A program made the translations under genes and the position numbers. A DNA stretch of 64,000 nt from Sporomusa malonica. Lineage in GTDB: Bacteria; Bacillota; Negativicutes; Sporomusales; Sporomusaceae. Numbering within the stretch: the first letter of the stretch is position 1; each line of letters starts with the position of its first letter. This document shows positions 24,729 through 34,429 of the stretch, piece by piece. A model generated the notes under the pieces. The model was not told the origin of the DNA. It did no database searches and saw nothing but the letters and a program-made list of their open reading frames with translations. The stretch lies in NCBI RefSeq assembly GCF_041428715.1, contig NZ_CP155572.1. One strand, written 5' to 3'.

Positions 24729-26345
24729 ATGTTACATTTAAACAAAGATAGTATCAAAAATACCGCCATGTGGGAACAGGCAGGTATCGAAAGTATGAAA
24801 TTTAATTATGATCAAATGACAGCTATGACACAGGCAAACCCAACATGGGTACACTTTGGGGCTGGCAATATCTTCAGAGGTTTTATCGCCATGCTGCAGC
24901 AAACATTGCTAAACTCTGGCAAAGCCGATACCGGCATTGTGGTTGTTGAAACCTATGATTATGAAATCATAGAAAAAATTTATGCGCCTTATGATAATCT
25001 AGGATTATTGGCTATTATGAATACAGATGGCAGCTTAGAAAAAAAGATCATCGGAAGTATTAGCGAAAGTCTAGTAGGCGATCCTGCTAGAAAAACTGAC
25101 TGGCAGAGGCTGAAAACCATATTTGCTAACCCCTCATTACAACTAGCCAGTTTTACGATAACCGAAAAAGGTTATAGCCTAAAGAATGCCGTCGGCGATT
25201 ACTCAGCCGATGTCCAAGACGATATGGAAAACGGGCCGGAAAACCCGAAAAGTGTCATGGCCAGGATTACCTCCTTAGCATATACACGCTATCAAAATGG
25301 AGAATTGCCGATTGCTTTTGTAAGTATGGATAATTGTTCCCATAATGGTGATATCCTTCATAGCTCAGTTGCGGCAATTGCTGAAACCTGGAGTCAAAGG
25401 GGCTTAGTCGCAAAGGATTTTGTACAATATATAAATAACCCTGCCAAGGTATCATTCCCTTGGAGCATGATTGACAAAATTACCCCCAGACCTGCCGAGA
25501 GTGTTAAGCAAGGCTTGAATGAAAGCGGTTTTGCCAGCACCGAGATTCTGTGTACAGCTAAGAATACCTTTATTGCACCTTTTGTTAATGCTGAGAAATC
25601 CGAATATCTGGTCATCGAAGATAAATTCCCGAATGGCCGGATGCCGCTTGAACAAGCTGGGGTAATCTTTACCGACCGGCAGACTGTGGATCGGGTAGAA
25701 AAGATGAAGGTATGTACTTGCTTGAATCCTTTACATACCTCACTGGCTGTTTTTGGCTGTTTGCTTGGCTATACGTTGATTGCAGACGAGATGAAAGATA
25801 CCGAATTAAAAAGGCTGGTAGAAAAAGTAGGTTACGAAGAAGGCATGCCAGTTGTTGTCAATCCGCAAATTATTGATCCCAAGGCTTTTATCAAAGAAGT
25901 AATTGAAGTAAGGTTCCCCAATCCGAATATTCCTGATACACCACAGAGAATTGCCACAGATACATCCCAAAAAGTCGGCATACGGTTTGGCGAAACCATT
26001 AAGGCCTATGGCGAAAGAACAGATTTGGATGTTAAAAGTCTTACTTATATCCCCCTTGTTATTGCGGGCTGGTGCAGATATCTGATGGGTGTCGATGATC
26101 AGGGCAAGGAGATGAATTTAAGTTCAGATCCGTTATTGAGTACCCTGAAATCTCATGTTGCAGGAATTAAATTTGGGGACAGTGAATCTGTACAAGATCA
26201 CTTGAAACCAATACTATCTAATAAAGATCTGTTTGGCTCAGATCTTTACAGTGTCGGCTTAGGAGAAAAGATTGAAGCCTATTTTAGCGAAATGATAGCT
26301 GGAGCCGGTGCGGTAAGAGCTGCCTTGCAGAAGTATTTATCTTAA
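24729..26345 (+). CDS. uxuB: Fructuronate reductase / mannitol dehydrogenase family
   Basis: A 538-residue polyol-type long-chain dehydrogenase. VHFGAGNIFRGFI (about residues 40-52) is the dinucleotide-binding start. NCSHNGDILHSSV and the KVCTCLNPLHTSLAVFGCLLGY region with the catalytic Lys/Asn/His set are typical. It should reduce D-fructuronate to D-mannonate with NADH, feeding uxuA. It is longer than E. coli UxuB (about 486) and looks like the larger group found in Firmicutes. The ATG at 24729 follows AAGAAGGGAG; upstream in-frame codons lie in the intergenic region. Confidence 0.88.
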   Translation: MLHLNKDSIKNTAMWEQAGIESMKFNYDQMTAMTQANPTWVHFGAGNIFRGFIAMLQQTLLNSGKADTGIVVVETYDYEIIEKIYAPYDNLGLLAIMNTDGSLEKKIIGSISESLVGDPARKTDWQRLKTIFANPSLQLASFTITEKGYSLKNAVGDYSADVQDDMENGPENPKSVMARITSLAYTRYQNGELPIAFVSMDNCSHNGDILHSSVAAIAETWSQRGLVAKDFVQYINNPAKVSFPWSMIDKITPRPAESVKQGLNESGFASTEILCTAKNTFIAPFVNAEKSEYLVIEDKFPNGRMPLEQAGVIFTDRQTVDRVEKMKVCTCLNPLHTSLAVFGCLLGYTLIADEMKDTELKRLVEKVGYEEGMPVVVNPQIIDPKAFIKEVIEVRFPNPNIPDTPQRIATDTSQKVGIRFGETIKAYGERTDLDVKSLTYIPLVIAGWCRYLMGVDDQGKEMNLSSDPLLSTLKSHVAGIKFGDSESVQDHLKPILSNKDLFGSDLYSVGLGEKIEAYFSEMIAGAGAVRAALQKYLS

Positions 26346-26356
26346 TAAAAACAAAG

Positions 26357-26395
26357 CTCAAGCAGTGGTTTGATGCCTGCTGCTTGAGTTTTACT
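26357..26395 (+). terminator. Terminator after uxuB
   Basis: CTCAAGCAG pairs with CTGCTTGAG, followed by TTTTACTATTT. It lies between uxuB and the LysR gene. Confidence 0.8.
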
Positions 26396-26414
26396 ATTTG
26401 AATGGAGCAATAAC

Positions 26415-27296
26415 ATGGAGATCAGACAATTGGAGTATTTTATTGAGGTTGCACGTCAGAAAAGTTTCAGTAAAGCGGCTGAAACGCTGCACGTGTCGCA
26501 GCCTTCTATTAGTAAGGCCATCAAAGAGCTGGAAAATCAGCTCGGCTCAGTATTGTTTTACCGGAATCCTAAATATGTTGAACTGACAGATGCTGGCGAT
26601 GCAATCCTTGAACAGGCTCAACAGGTTATTTCCTCTTTTCAAAATATCAATGCACAGCTAAGAGGAATTACCCAGATGCAGACAGGAAAAATCCATATAG
26701 GGTTGCCTCCTATCACTGGCGTGAGTGATTTTGCCCAACTGTTGGGAAGATTTAAAAACGAATATCCCAATATCCAAATTAACTTGTATGAATATGGTTC
26801 CAAGAAAATAGAAATGGGAATTCAAGATGGTACGCTGGATATGGGGATAATCTATGTACCCTGCGAAGCAGAACAGCTTTATGAGGCAATCTCTTTTGTC
26901 CAGGATCCGCTCAAGATTGTTATGCACCCGCAGCACCCGCTAGCTAGCAAATCTATTGTTACCTATCAGGAACTTAGAAATGAGCATTTCGTTTTGTATA
27001 GCAGTGATTATATCCTGCATGACAAAATTATTGAACGATGTAAAGAGGCTGGTTTTTCACCCCATATTATCTTTGAAACATCACAGCGAGAGCTGATGAC
27101 TCAGATTGTTGCCGCTCGTCTTGGTGTTGCTTTACTTCCAAGCAAAGTCTGCCAGGAACTGAATGCTGGCACCTTTACTACGCTGCCTATGGCTGATCCC
27201 CAGGTTTTTTTAAGATTAGCTATGGTTTGGAAAAGCAGGCGGTATTTATCACATGCGGCCAGAGCACTCATCGATTTTGTAAAAAAGCAGCTTTGA
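26415..27296 (+). CDS. LysR-family transcriptional regulator
   Basis: A 293-residue regulator. The N-terminal winged helix at residues 1-60 reads MEIRQLEYFIEVARQKSFSK and SQPSISKAIKELENQLGSVL. A type-2 periplasmic-binding-fold sensor follows, with QTGKIHIGLPPITG and a CidR/CynR-like layout. It lies just after uxuB, codirectional, and not divergent from any enzyme gene, so its target is unclear; it could act on the hexuronate cluster or elsewhere. The ATG follows a weak GGAG. The regulated pathway is not known. Confidence 0.85.
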   Translation: MEIRQLEYFIEVARQKSFSKAAETLHVSQPSISKAIKELENQLGSVLFYRNPKYVELTDAGDAILEQAQQVISSFQNINAQLRGITQMQTGKIHIGLPPITGVSDFAQLLGRFKNEYPNIQINLYEYGSKKIEMGIQDGTLDMGIIYVPCEAEQLYEAISFVQDPLKIVMHPQHPLASKSIVTYQELRNEHFVLYSSDYILHDKIIERCKEAGFSPHIIFETSQRELMTQIVAARLGVALLPSKVCQELNAGTFTTLPMADPQVFLRLAMVWKSRRYLSHAARALIDFVKKQL

Positions 27297-27405
27297 TTTA
27301 TCCTAATAATTTGAAAATTACTAAGTTTAATAAAGGATTAAGCAATAAAGCGTGGAATATATAAAAATATAGCGAAAATACCATTAATTTCCAGGAGGAG
27401 CTCGG

Positions 27406-28980
27406 ATGAAAAACCATGATAAAAACGATTTATCTGCAGAATCAAGAGAGCTTCGGCACCGAATAAGTCTGTTAGAGAGGGAAAACGCGCACATAAAGAA
27501 TGCATTATTGGAAAGTGAGGAGAAACTAAGTACCCTAATCTCTGCCGCTCCGGACCTGCTTTGCTTCAAAGATCAGTATGGCAGATGGCTGGAGGCCAAT
27601 GAGTTTACGCTTAATCTATTTGGCTTAGACCAGTATCAATACAAAGGCAAGTCTGATTTGGAGTTAATGGAGATTTGCAGTAATTACCCCGATGCGTTAG
27701 ACTACTGTGCCTGTACTGACAAGCAAGCGTGGTTAGCCGGCAACCCGATTAAAGTGGAATTGGATATCAGTACAAAGAACGGTTATACAATTACCTTTGA
27801 CATTATAAAAGCGCCTATTTATTATCCTGATGGATCTCCTAAGGGGATTGTCGTTATGGGCAGAGATGTTACTACTCGTAAACAGATGGAAGAAGCTTTA
27901 CGGCAGCGGCAAAAAGAGTTTAGAACCTTAGCCGAGAACTCTCCTGATGTCATTATCCGTTTAGACAAGAATCTGACCTACCTGTATGTTAGTCCGTCAG
28001 TCACCCGTTATACAAAGATTGACCCTAGAATGTTTATCGGAAAAAGTATGGGTAAGATAGCCCCCAGTAAAGAATATATAACCACTTTCCAAGAATGGAA
28101 ACGAGAAGTTTTAGCCGTAATAAATACAGGTAAACCATCGACAATCGAATCTGAGATGAAGCTTTGGTGGCGTAGAGGTGAGCTAGTCGCTTATCATGCC
28201 CGCTTTATTCCTGAGTTCTCCGAAAGTGGTTTAGTAGAGTCGGTGCTTTGCATTATACAAGATGTTACTGAGAAAAGACTATTGGAAAAAGAGTTTGCCC
28301 GGCTGGATAGGCTCAATGTAGTTGGAGAAATGGCCGCTAGTATCGGCCACGAAGTAAGGAATCCAATGACTACTGTTCGCGGATTCCTGCAGATGCTTAG
28401 CAAAAAGAGTGGCTGTGTTCAATATAACGATTATTTTACTATCATGATTGCAGAATTGGACAGGGCTAATTCGATCATATCGGAATTTCTGGCACTTGCC
28501 AAAAATAAAGCAATAAATCGCGAGCTTTACAATATTAATGAAATTATAAATTCTATGATGCCTTTGCTAGAAGCTGATGGTCTAATGGCCAATAAATATA
28601 TAAAAACAAGCCTGGGTGAAATTCCAGATATACTTGTTGATCACAAAGAAATCCGCCAATTGATTCTTAACCTTGTAAGAAATGGACTAGAAGCAATGGA
28701 AGCTGGCGGAACGCTAACAATTAGAACCTATTTAGAGGGTAATGATATTATTTTAGCTGTTGAGGACGAAGGGAGCGGAATTGAGCCTGAAGTAATGGAT
28801 AAAGTAGGAACGCCATTCTTTTCCACCAAGGAACAGGGGACCGGATTGGGGCTGGCCGTATGTTATAGTATTGCTAATCGCCATGATGCGATGCTTAGAT
28901 ATGATACCAGTTTAAAAGGTACAATCTTTTTTGTCATTTTTCAAGACCGCAATGGTACAGCCAAAGAGGCGATAAGCTGA
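27406..28980 (+). CDS. PAS-PAS sensor histidine kinase, soluble, sporulation-kinase-like
   Basis: A 524-residue cytoplasmic kinase. It begins with a coiled coil (residues 5-45), PAS 1 (about 45-165, with APDLLCFKDQYGRWLEANEF) and PAS 2 (about 170-290, NSPDVIIRLDKNLTYLYVSP). HisKA follows with phospho-acceptor His in MAASIGHEVRNPMTTVRGFL. The HATPase has N box LILNLVRNGLEAM, G1 DEGSGI and G2 GTGLGLAV. There is no membrane helix and no partner regulator adjacent. The H-box and the single-domain ending resemble the KinA-E / Spo0A-directed kinases of spore formers. That link is inferred. AGGAGG precedes the ATG. Confidence 0.9.
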   Translation: MKNHDKNDLSAESRELRHRISLLERENAHIKNALLESEEKLSTLISAAPDLLCFKDQYGRWLEANEFTLNLFGLDQYQYKGKSDLELMEICSNYPDALDYCACTDKQAWLAGNPIKVELDISTKNGYTITFDIIKAPIYYPDGSPKGIVVMGRDVTTRKQMEEALRQRQKEFRTLAENSPDVIIRLDKNLTYLYVSPSVTRYTKIDPRMFIGKSMGKIAPSKEYITTFQEWKREVLAVINTGKPSTIESEMKLWWRRGELVAYHARFIPEFSESGLVESVLCIIQDVTEKRLLEKEFARLDRLNVVGEMAASIGHEVRNPMTTVRGFLQMLSKKSGCVQYNDYFTIMIAELDRANSIISEFLALAKNKAINRELYNINEIINSMMPLLEADGLMANKYIKTSLGEIPDILVDHKEIRQLILNLVRNGLEAMEAGGTLTIRTYLEGNDIILAVEDEGSGIEPEVMDKVGTPFFSTKEQGTGLGLAVCYSIANRHDAMLRYDTSLKGTIFFVIFQDRNGTAKEAIS

Positions 28981-28992
28981 AGGGGCATGCCA

Positions 28993-29063
28993 AAATAAAA
29001 TCCTGCGGGAGTTATAGTCTGAACCCATAGGTTGGGACTATAACTCCCGCAGGATTTTTATTT
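28993..29063. terminator. Long bidirectional terminator
   Basis: AAATCCTGCGGGAGTTATAG with TC pairs perfectly with GACTATAACTCCCGCAGGAT and following T residues, giving more than 22 bp. It separates the kinase gene from the convergent hybrid kinase gene and has T runs on both strands. Confidence 0.9.
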
Positions 29064-29117
29064 GAGAAAACAAGCCACTGGAGATATAAAAAGGTCGAGG
29101 CTGCTAGCTTTGAAGGG

Positions 29118-31445
29118 TCATCCAGAATCTTTTCTCTCAGTAGTGTTGCCAAGTAGCAGAAAAAACACGTTTTCGAAGCCTTTCTCAAAACGCAGAGATC
29201 TAAGTATGCCGTGCTGCTCAGAGAATCGGCTGTCAATGATGATTATATCAGGCATTAGGGATTTAGCTCTTTTTATGCAGTCGTCACTATCATCGGTACT
29301 AAAGACGATATAGCCGCTTGCCGCCAGTGATTGGGTTAGATGTTGAAGAAGGGTCTGGTCGTCATCGACAACTAAGATGTTTTTTCGATGACTTTCAAGA
29401 GATAATAGGGATTTGATCTCGCTCAGTAATACTTCGATATTGACTGGTTTGGTCAGATAACGGTCAACACCAATTGAGTAACCGCGCTGCTGGTCTTCAA
29501 TAATCGAAAGCATAACAATCGGGATATGCATGGTATCCGGGTTATTTTTTAGTATAGCCGCAACGTCAAATCCACTCATTTTTGGCATCATGACATCTAA
29601 GATAATAAGGTCTGGTGTGGTTCTGTCAGTACGGAGCGTATGGTAAATGCGTTCTAGAGCCTGCAAGCCGTCACTGGCTTCTTGTACTGTATAGTCTGAA
29701 GCTTCCAGTTCCTGACGAAGGAGGGTGCGGATGTTGGCCTCATCGTCTATGACCAGGATGTTTTTAGCGCTTTCATCACCTCTTTTGCTGTCTCGTGTGT
29801 GGCATTTGACCTGGTACAGTAATAGATCTCGATTAATACTGCTTAATTCTCTATTTGCCTGTGGCGAGACTGGGAGCGTGAAACAAAAGCTGCTTCCTTG
29901 GTCAGGTTGGCTTTCTACCCATATCCTGCCACTGTGATGTTCAATAATTTGCCGGCAGATAGGCAGTCCCAGGCCTGTGCCTCTAGGTTTCTCGGTAAGA
30001 GTGTCACCAATTTGTTTGAACTTTTCAAACACTGTCTGCTGATCTTCCTTGGCGATACCGATGCCAGGATCGCTAACTGTAACTAATACCCCGTCTGCCG
30101 TCTTTACGGCGCGGCAAGTAATAGAGCCTTCGGCTGTAAATTTGACTGCATTGGAGATGAGATTGATGAGCACTTGAATCAATCTATCCCGGTCAGCAGG
30201 CACAGGGGGGAGGTCTGATTGGATCTCGGTAATAATCGTAAGCCCTTTTTGGGAGACAAGAAATTCAGTGGAATTAACTGCTCTAGTAATGATATCTTTT
30301 ATAGCTTGCGGTTCTATTTTCCAATTAACCTTGCCTGCCTCCATCTTAGCTAAATCAAGCACATCGTTGATTAAATCGGTCAGGCGTTCGCCTTCTGCGA
30401 CAATAATATTAATATTGCCGTTGATTTGTTGCATAGCTTTAGTTACTTTTAGGTCATCGGTAGTGATTTGCGGCAAGATCACAGTTTCTAATTTTTTTTG
30501 GATAATCCGGGCGAATCCGAGAACAGAGGTTAATGGGGTTCTTAGCTCATGAGATACCGTAGATAGAAAAGAAGACTTCATTTCATCCAACTGTTTTAAT
30601 TCTGCGTACGCCTGTTTCAATTCAAATGTCCGTTCGCTAACCAAATCCTCGAGGTTTTGGTTGTGGAGTCTAAGTTTTTGCCTCATTTGCTCAAATGTCT
30701 TAGACAGGTAGCCAATCTCATCTTTGGAATGGGCAGTAATTTCAGTGTCCAAATCGCCAACAGCCAGGCGGTTTGCTGCACTAACAAGTAGTTTGACTGG
30801 TCGAATTAAGGAACTGGTTAGCAACCAGATTACAGCAAGTATAACGAACCAGCCAAGTAGAAAGGATTTTGTTACACTGCGTATAGCATCTCCGGTAATT
30901 TTGTCGACAAAACTCTTATCGGCTCCTACATACCATATACCAATAATCTTGCCTGTTTCATCCCGGAGAGGCCGATAAGCTGCCTGATATTTAACGCCTA
31001 CTACGTCAGCCTCGCCGAGGAATTCCTGTCCTTCACCAAGCACAATTTGAGATACTTCAGCAGAAACTTTTGTACCAATTACCCTTTTTTCCGCCCTCAT
31101 TATGTTGGTGGCAACTCGGGTATCTCCCTGAAAGATAGAACAGGTGTCTCCTGTTTGCTGCCCTACTTCATCTACAAACACAAAATCCTCATTAATGAGG
31201 GTAGCGCCTTTATATAGTTTGCCATCACGAATTGCCCAAGGACCAGGATAGCGGCTGTGGAGCAGAGCTTCAGTCAAATTCAAATCGCCACGCACTTTCT
31301 CCATGGCAACTAATTCGGCTTCCTGGCGGATTTGCTCAGTGGTCCATAGTATCGTCATACATAGGCCTAAGACGACTGCGAGACTAATTGAAATAATAAA
31401 CCGCCAGCGGATGGAATAGATTCCGAAGGAGTGACTGTTTGTCAC
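29118..31445 (-). CDS. Hybrid sensor histidine kinase with two receiver domains
   Basis: About 775 residues. Helix 1 (residues 12-33) and an extracytoplasmic single-Cache sensor (about 38-185, with VGVKYQAAYRPLRDETGKIIG) come first. Helix 2 (about 195-213), HAMP, a coiled coil, HisKA (His about 299, STVSHELRTPLTSVL), and HATPase (NLISNAVKF, DPGIGI, GTGLGLPI) follow. Receiver 1 begins near residue 560 (KNILVIDDEANIR, Asp in LIILDVMMPKMSG, Lys in YLTKP). Receiver 2 (NILVVDDDQ, IIIIDSRF) stops before the conserved Lys. The GTG at 31445 follows GGGAGGG; a TTG at 31451 lies too close. It is the last gene of a three-gene leftward operon. Confidence 0.9.
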   Translation of the reverse strand: MTNSHSFGIYSIRWRFIISISLAVVLGLCMTILWTTEQIRQEAELVAMEKVRGDLNLTEALLHSRYPGPWAIRDGKLYKGATLINEDFVFVDEVGQQTGDTCSIFQGDTRVATNIMRAEKRVIGTKVSAEVSQIVLGEGQEFLGEADVVGVKYQAAYRPLRDETGKIIGIWYVGADKSFVDKITGDAIRSVTKSFLLGWFVILAVIWLLTSSLIRPVKLLVSAANRLAVGDLDTEITAHSKDEIGYLSKTFEQMRQKLRLHNQNLEDLVSERTFELKQAYAELKQLDEMKSSFLSTVSHELRTPLTSVLGFARIIQKKLETVILPQITTDDLKVTKAMQQINGNINIIVAEGERLTDLINDVLDLAKMEAGKVNWKIEPQAIKDIITRAVNSTEFLVSQKGLTIITEIQSDLPPVPADRDRLIQVLINLISNAVKFTAEGSITCRAVKTADGVLVTVSDPGIGIAKEDQQTVFEKFKQIGDTLTEKPRGTGLGLPICRQIIEHHSGRIWVESQPDQGSSFCFTLPVSPQANRELSSINRDLLLYQVKCHTRDSKRGDESAKNILVIDDEANIRTLLRQELEASDYTVQEASDGLQALERIYHTLRTDRTTPDLIILDVMMPKMSGFDVAAILKNNPDTMHIPIVMLSIIEDQQRGYSIGVDRYLTKPVNIEVLLSEIKSLLSLESHRKNILVVDDDQTLLQHLTQSLAASGYIVFSTDDSDDCIKRAKSLMPDIIIIDSRFSEQHGILRSLRFEKGFENVFFLLLGNTTERKDSG

Positions 31446-31457
31446 GCCCAACCCTCC

Positions 31458-31829
31458 CTAGATTTTTAGGATTTGTGCTGCCTTTGCCAGAACAGCATCT
31501 GGATCAAATGGTTTAAAAATGTATTCATCAGCTCCGGCCTGCAGGCCTTTTTGACGGTCTGTCTCCTGACCTTTGGCAGTCAAAAGTATCAGATAGCAGT
31601 CGGTCTGTTGTTTGATTTGTCTACAAGCGTCATAACCATTTAGTTTAGGCATCATAATATCAAGAAAAATAAGTTCTGGTGATTCTTTTAAGGCGAGAGC
31701 CAAACCCTCTTCTCCGTCTTTGGCAAATAATAATTGAACTCCTGAATCATCAAGGTCTTCCAGCGTTTGTTCCAGCAGCGCCCGGATATGAGGCTCGTCA
31801 TCGACGATGAGTATCTTTTTGGTCGTCAC
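31458..31829 (-). CDS. Single-domain response regulator (CheY-like)
   Basis: A 123-residue stand-alone receiver. It has the acidic pair in ILIVDDEPH, the phospho-acceptor Asp in LIFLDIMMPKLNGYDA, a Thr in LLTAKGQ, and the Lys in YIFKPFDPD. There is no output domain. The GTG start at 31829 lies 32 bases inside the preceding HD-GYP gene, with AAGGAGCG upstream, so translation is coupled. The partner kinase is presumably the hybrid kinase encoded 6 bases downstream. The target may be the HD-GYP protein, whose activity it could tune. Confidence 0.92.
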   Translation of the reverse strand: MTTKKILIVDDEPHIRALLEQTLEDLDDSGVQLLFAKDGEEGLALALKESPELIFLDIMMPKLNGYDACRQIKQQTDCYLILLTAKGQETDRQKGLQAGADEYIFKPFDPDAVLAKAAQILKI

Positions 31830-33582
31830 AGTTTTTTCGCTCCTTCCATTCAGGATTAATATTATTAATATCTTGCCACCAGTGGGTGTCGGTGTTTAGA
31901 ATGCTTGAAAGGACATCGACGATCAGGGGATCCAGATAACCAGCCTCAGCCTCACCGCGTAAAATGTCCAGCGCCTTGTCGGTAGTAACCGGTGACCGAT
32001 AGGGACGGTCTGACGCCGTGAGTGCTTCAAATACATCAGCTACACAGAGTATTTTAGATTCTAACAGTATTTCTCCCGCAGACAAGCCGTTGGGGTAACC
32101 ATTTCCATTCAAACGTTCATGGTGCTGGTAGGCAATATCGGGGATCTGGTGTAAATGAGAGGGAAAAGGTATTTGTTTTAATATTCGGTAACTTTTTTCT
32201 GCATGGGTTTGTATTTTTTCAAACTCCTGCTGCATCAAATTACCCCTTGATACGCAGAGCGCTTCTGCTTCTTCCGGTAATAAGAAGGGTTGGGGCAGCT
32301 TCTCCAGATCAATATAAGTCCGCTGAGTCAGTTCTTGTACCAGACGACATTCGGTAGCTGACAGGCTATGGGCCTCGTTTATACCTCTTATGAAAGACAG
32401 TTCCTCAGACATGTTTTGCCCAGTAGTCACTGTGATAAAATCAAACCTGGTCTTGATGGCCAGCAGCCGGTCCGGGGACAGTCTAGCCCGTTTAGTCAAG
32501 ATTGCTTCAGGCACGCCGATCTTACCAATATCATGAAGAAGGGCGGCATATTCCATCTCCTGTAGTTTGATGAGCGGCGCTTTTTTAGGGCGCCCTTCTT
32601 TTTGCGCAGTATCATATAGTTGGTTTAATTTTTTTGCGATAGCTAAAGAAATATTGGCAACCCTGCTGGAGTGGCCAGCAGTACAAGTATCCCGTTCATC
32701 GATGGTAGCACCGGCCACAAGGATAATGGAATAGGCCATATCCTCTATTTCATGGAACAGTCGAGCTGTCTCAAAGGCTGTTGCTACCTGAGAGGCAATG
32801 ACCTCAGTAAGTTTCAAGTCTTCTGATGAAAAGCAGTCTGAGTCTGATTTATGGCTTAAATTAATAACACCTAGAATGTGATTATCCAGCTTTAAGGGAA
32901 CACATAAAAGTGGTTCTGGGCAGTCTGTAACTACTGCCAAACGAGGATCCAGGCAGGCATCATCCACTATTTCTGATTTGCCACTGGTGAGTACAATCTC
33001 TGCTAGTTGATAGGCTGCATTAGTCAGAGCACCAGCACAAGAAGCTACTCCATAGCTGGCAGTAACCCCTAGTTTGCCTGTTTTCGGGCAAGTTAGCATT
33101 AAGGAGCCAGCCTGCGCTTTAATAAAGATTCGAACCTCTGATAGTATAATTTCTGCTAGCTTATTTTGGTCAAGACATGAGCCGATTTTTTCCCCAAACT
33201 GATATAACAAAGCAAGCTCGCGATAACGCGTCAGGCTGTCATGGGTGATACATCGCTGTTCCCATTGCTTCTGAGCAAGCTGAGAAAGCAGTTTGCCCCC
33301 GAAATCAGCTAACACAGCTTGCAGCCCAGCAACCCCTTGGTGGCAGCCCGCAGGCAGACTGGTTCTTACTGTGCCAACTAGTTGATTATCCACTACGATC
33401 GGGCTTTGGGCGGTTGGCTTAGTTGCTGTCTCCGGCCCGGATAAAAAGAATACATTTTCGTCCAAATCAAAAACGCCTAAGATAATATCGGGGAAAACAG
33501 GAGATATAGATGCGAACAGTGTTTGCACAAAAGTCCTATCAAGCAACCGGCTGAGCCGGGTTGTTGTCAGAGATGAATTCAT
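31798..33582 (-). CDS. GAF / HD-GYP phosphodiesterase
   Basis: About 594 residues. The N-terminal region (1-130) is a divergent sensor with DIILGVFDLDENVFFLSGPE. A GAF domain follows (about 135-285, SCLDQNKLAEIILSEVRIFI), then HD-GYP (about 295-590). The catalytic set is intact: TAGHSSRVA, LLHDIGKIGVPEAIL, HHERLNGNGYPNGL and ILCVADVFEALTA. It should hydrolyse c-di-GMP. An insertion of about 70 residues with a second helical pair lies between HDIGK and the GYP motif. The ATG at 33582 follows AAAGGG by 9 bases. It is the first gene of the leftward operon and divergent from the Sia-like operon. Confidence 0.9.
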   Translation of the reverse strand: MNSSLTTTRLSRLLDRTFVQTLFASISPVFPDIILGVFDLDENVFFLSGPETATKPTAQSPIVVDNQLVGTVRTSLPAGCHQGVAGLQAVLADFGGKLLSQLAQKQWEQRCITHDSLTRYRELALLYQFGEKIGSCLDQNKLAEIILSEVRIFIKAQAGSLMLTCPKTGKLGVTASYGVASCAGALTNAAYQLAEIVLTSGKSEIVDDACLDPRLAVVTDCPEPLLCVPLKLDNHILGVINLSHKSDSDCFSSEDLKLTEVIASQVATAFETARLFHEIEDMAYSIILVAGATIDERDTCTAGHSSRVANISLAIAKKLNQLYDTAQKEGRPKKAPLIKLQEMEYAALLHDIGKIGVPEAILTKRARLSPDRLLAIKTRFDFITVTTGQNMSEELSFIRGINEAHSLSATECRLVQELTQRTYIDLEKLPQPFLLPEEAEALCVSRGNLMQQEFEKIQTHAEKSYRILKQIPFPSHLHQIPDIAYQHHERLNGNGYPNGLSAGEILLESKILCVADVFEALTASDRPYRSPVTTDKALDILRGEAEAGYLDPLIVDVLSSILNTDTHWWQDINNINPEWKERKNCDDQKDTHRR

Positions 33583-33873
33583 CAAGGCCCGCCCTTTCAC
33601 CCCAAGTCATATTTGCTCAAAAATGTACAAGTAAGTACTACTTCCATGGAAATATTTAAATTACCTGCAGCATTTGTCTAACTTTTGGAAAAAAATACTA
33701 CAAAAAATGGCACTTGGAAATAGCTATATATGTCAAAAGAAAGGGCTTAGTCCTTTTATTAAATCCACAAGCTAAGAGTGTATAAGTCCAAACATAGAAG
33801 GATAATGAAGGTAATTGTCGAATAATAGCTGTGGTTCGAGAACCTATTCTTTTTTGAGGAGGTTGTTTTTCTT

Positions 33874-34419
33874 ATGGAATTGAATCTGCTAGACCTTCAA
33901 AAATTATTGCAGAACTTCGGTGTGTTAATCAGTTTTTCGGGTCGTTTTACTCAGGCAATTATCGAAGAGTTGGGCGATGCGGTGAAAAAAAATTTAGAAA
34001 CAGAAGCTACATCGCAGAATGATACATATAATGTCTTTTCTGTGTTTATTGAACAGACACAGAATATTAAGAACTATGGTGCCCAAAAGAGCGGATCTGC
34101 TATGGGGGACCGGATAGCCAGCTCTGGTATTGTCGCAATCGGTAAATCAGAGGCTGGCTACTTCGTTTCCTCAGGAAATCTTGTTGAAAATAAGGATATT
34201 GCTTTGCTTACGCCAAGGTTGGATGAAGTTGCGACTTTGGATAAGGCAGGATTAAAGAAATTATATAAGGAGCAAATGAAGAAAGATGTTCCACCAGGCA
34301 GTACCGGAGCTGGTCTTGGCTTTATTGATATGGCGCGACGCGCTAGCCGGCCATTGAACTACTCAATGGTGAGATTAGATGAACACGTATCATTTTTTAC
34401 ATTGAAGGTCTACGTTTAG
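33874..34419 (+). CDS. siaB: SiaB-family protein kinase
   Basis: A 181-residue protein of the SiaB family (DUF6272), a GHKL-fold Ser/Thr kinase that phosphorylates the STAS-like partner SiaC. The N-terminal LLQNFGVLISFSGRFTQAII, the N-box-like region VFSVFIEQTQNIKNYGAQ, and the G-box-like GSTGAGLGFIDMARRA (about residues 140-155) are visible. GAGGAGG precedes the ATG. It leads a four-gene operon (kinase, phosphoprotein, phosphatase, c-di-GMP enzyme), which matches the logic of the SiaABCD pathway of Pseudomonas aeruginosa with a different gene order. Confidence 0.88.
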   Translation: MELNLLDLQKLLQNFGVLISFSGRFTQAIIEELGDAVKKNLETEATSQNDTYNVFSVFIEQTQNIKNYGAQKSGSAMGDRIASSGIVAIGKSEAGYFVSSGNLVENKDIALLTPRLDEVATLDKAGLKKLYKEQMKKDVPPGSTGAGLGFIDMARRASRPLNYSMVRLDEHVSFFTLKVYV

Positions 34420-34429
34420 GAGGATTGGC

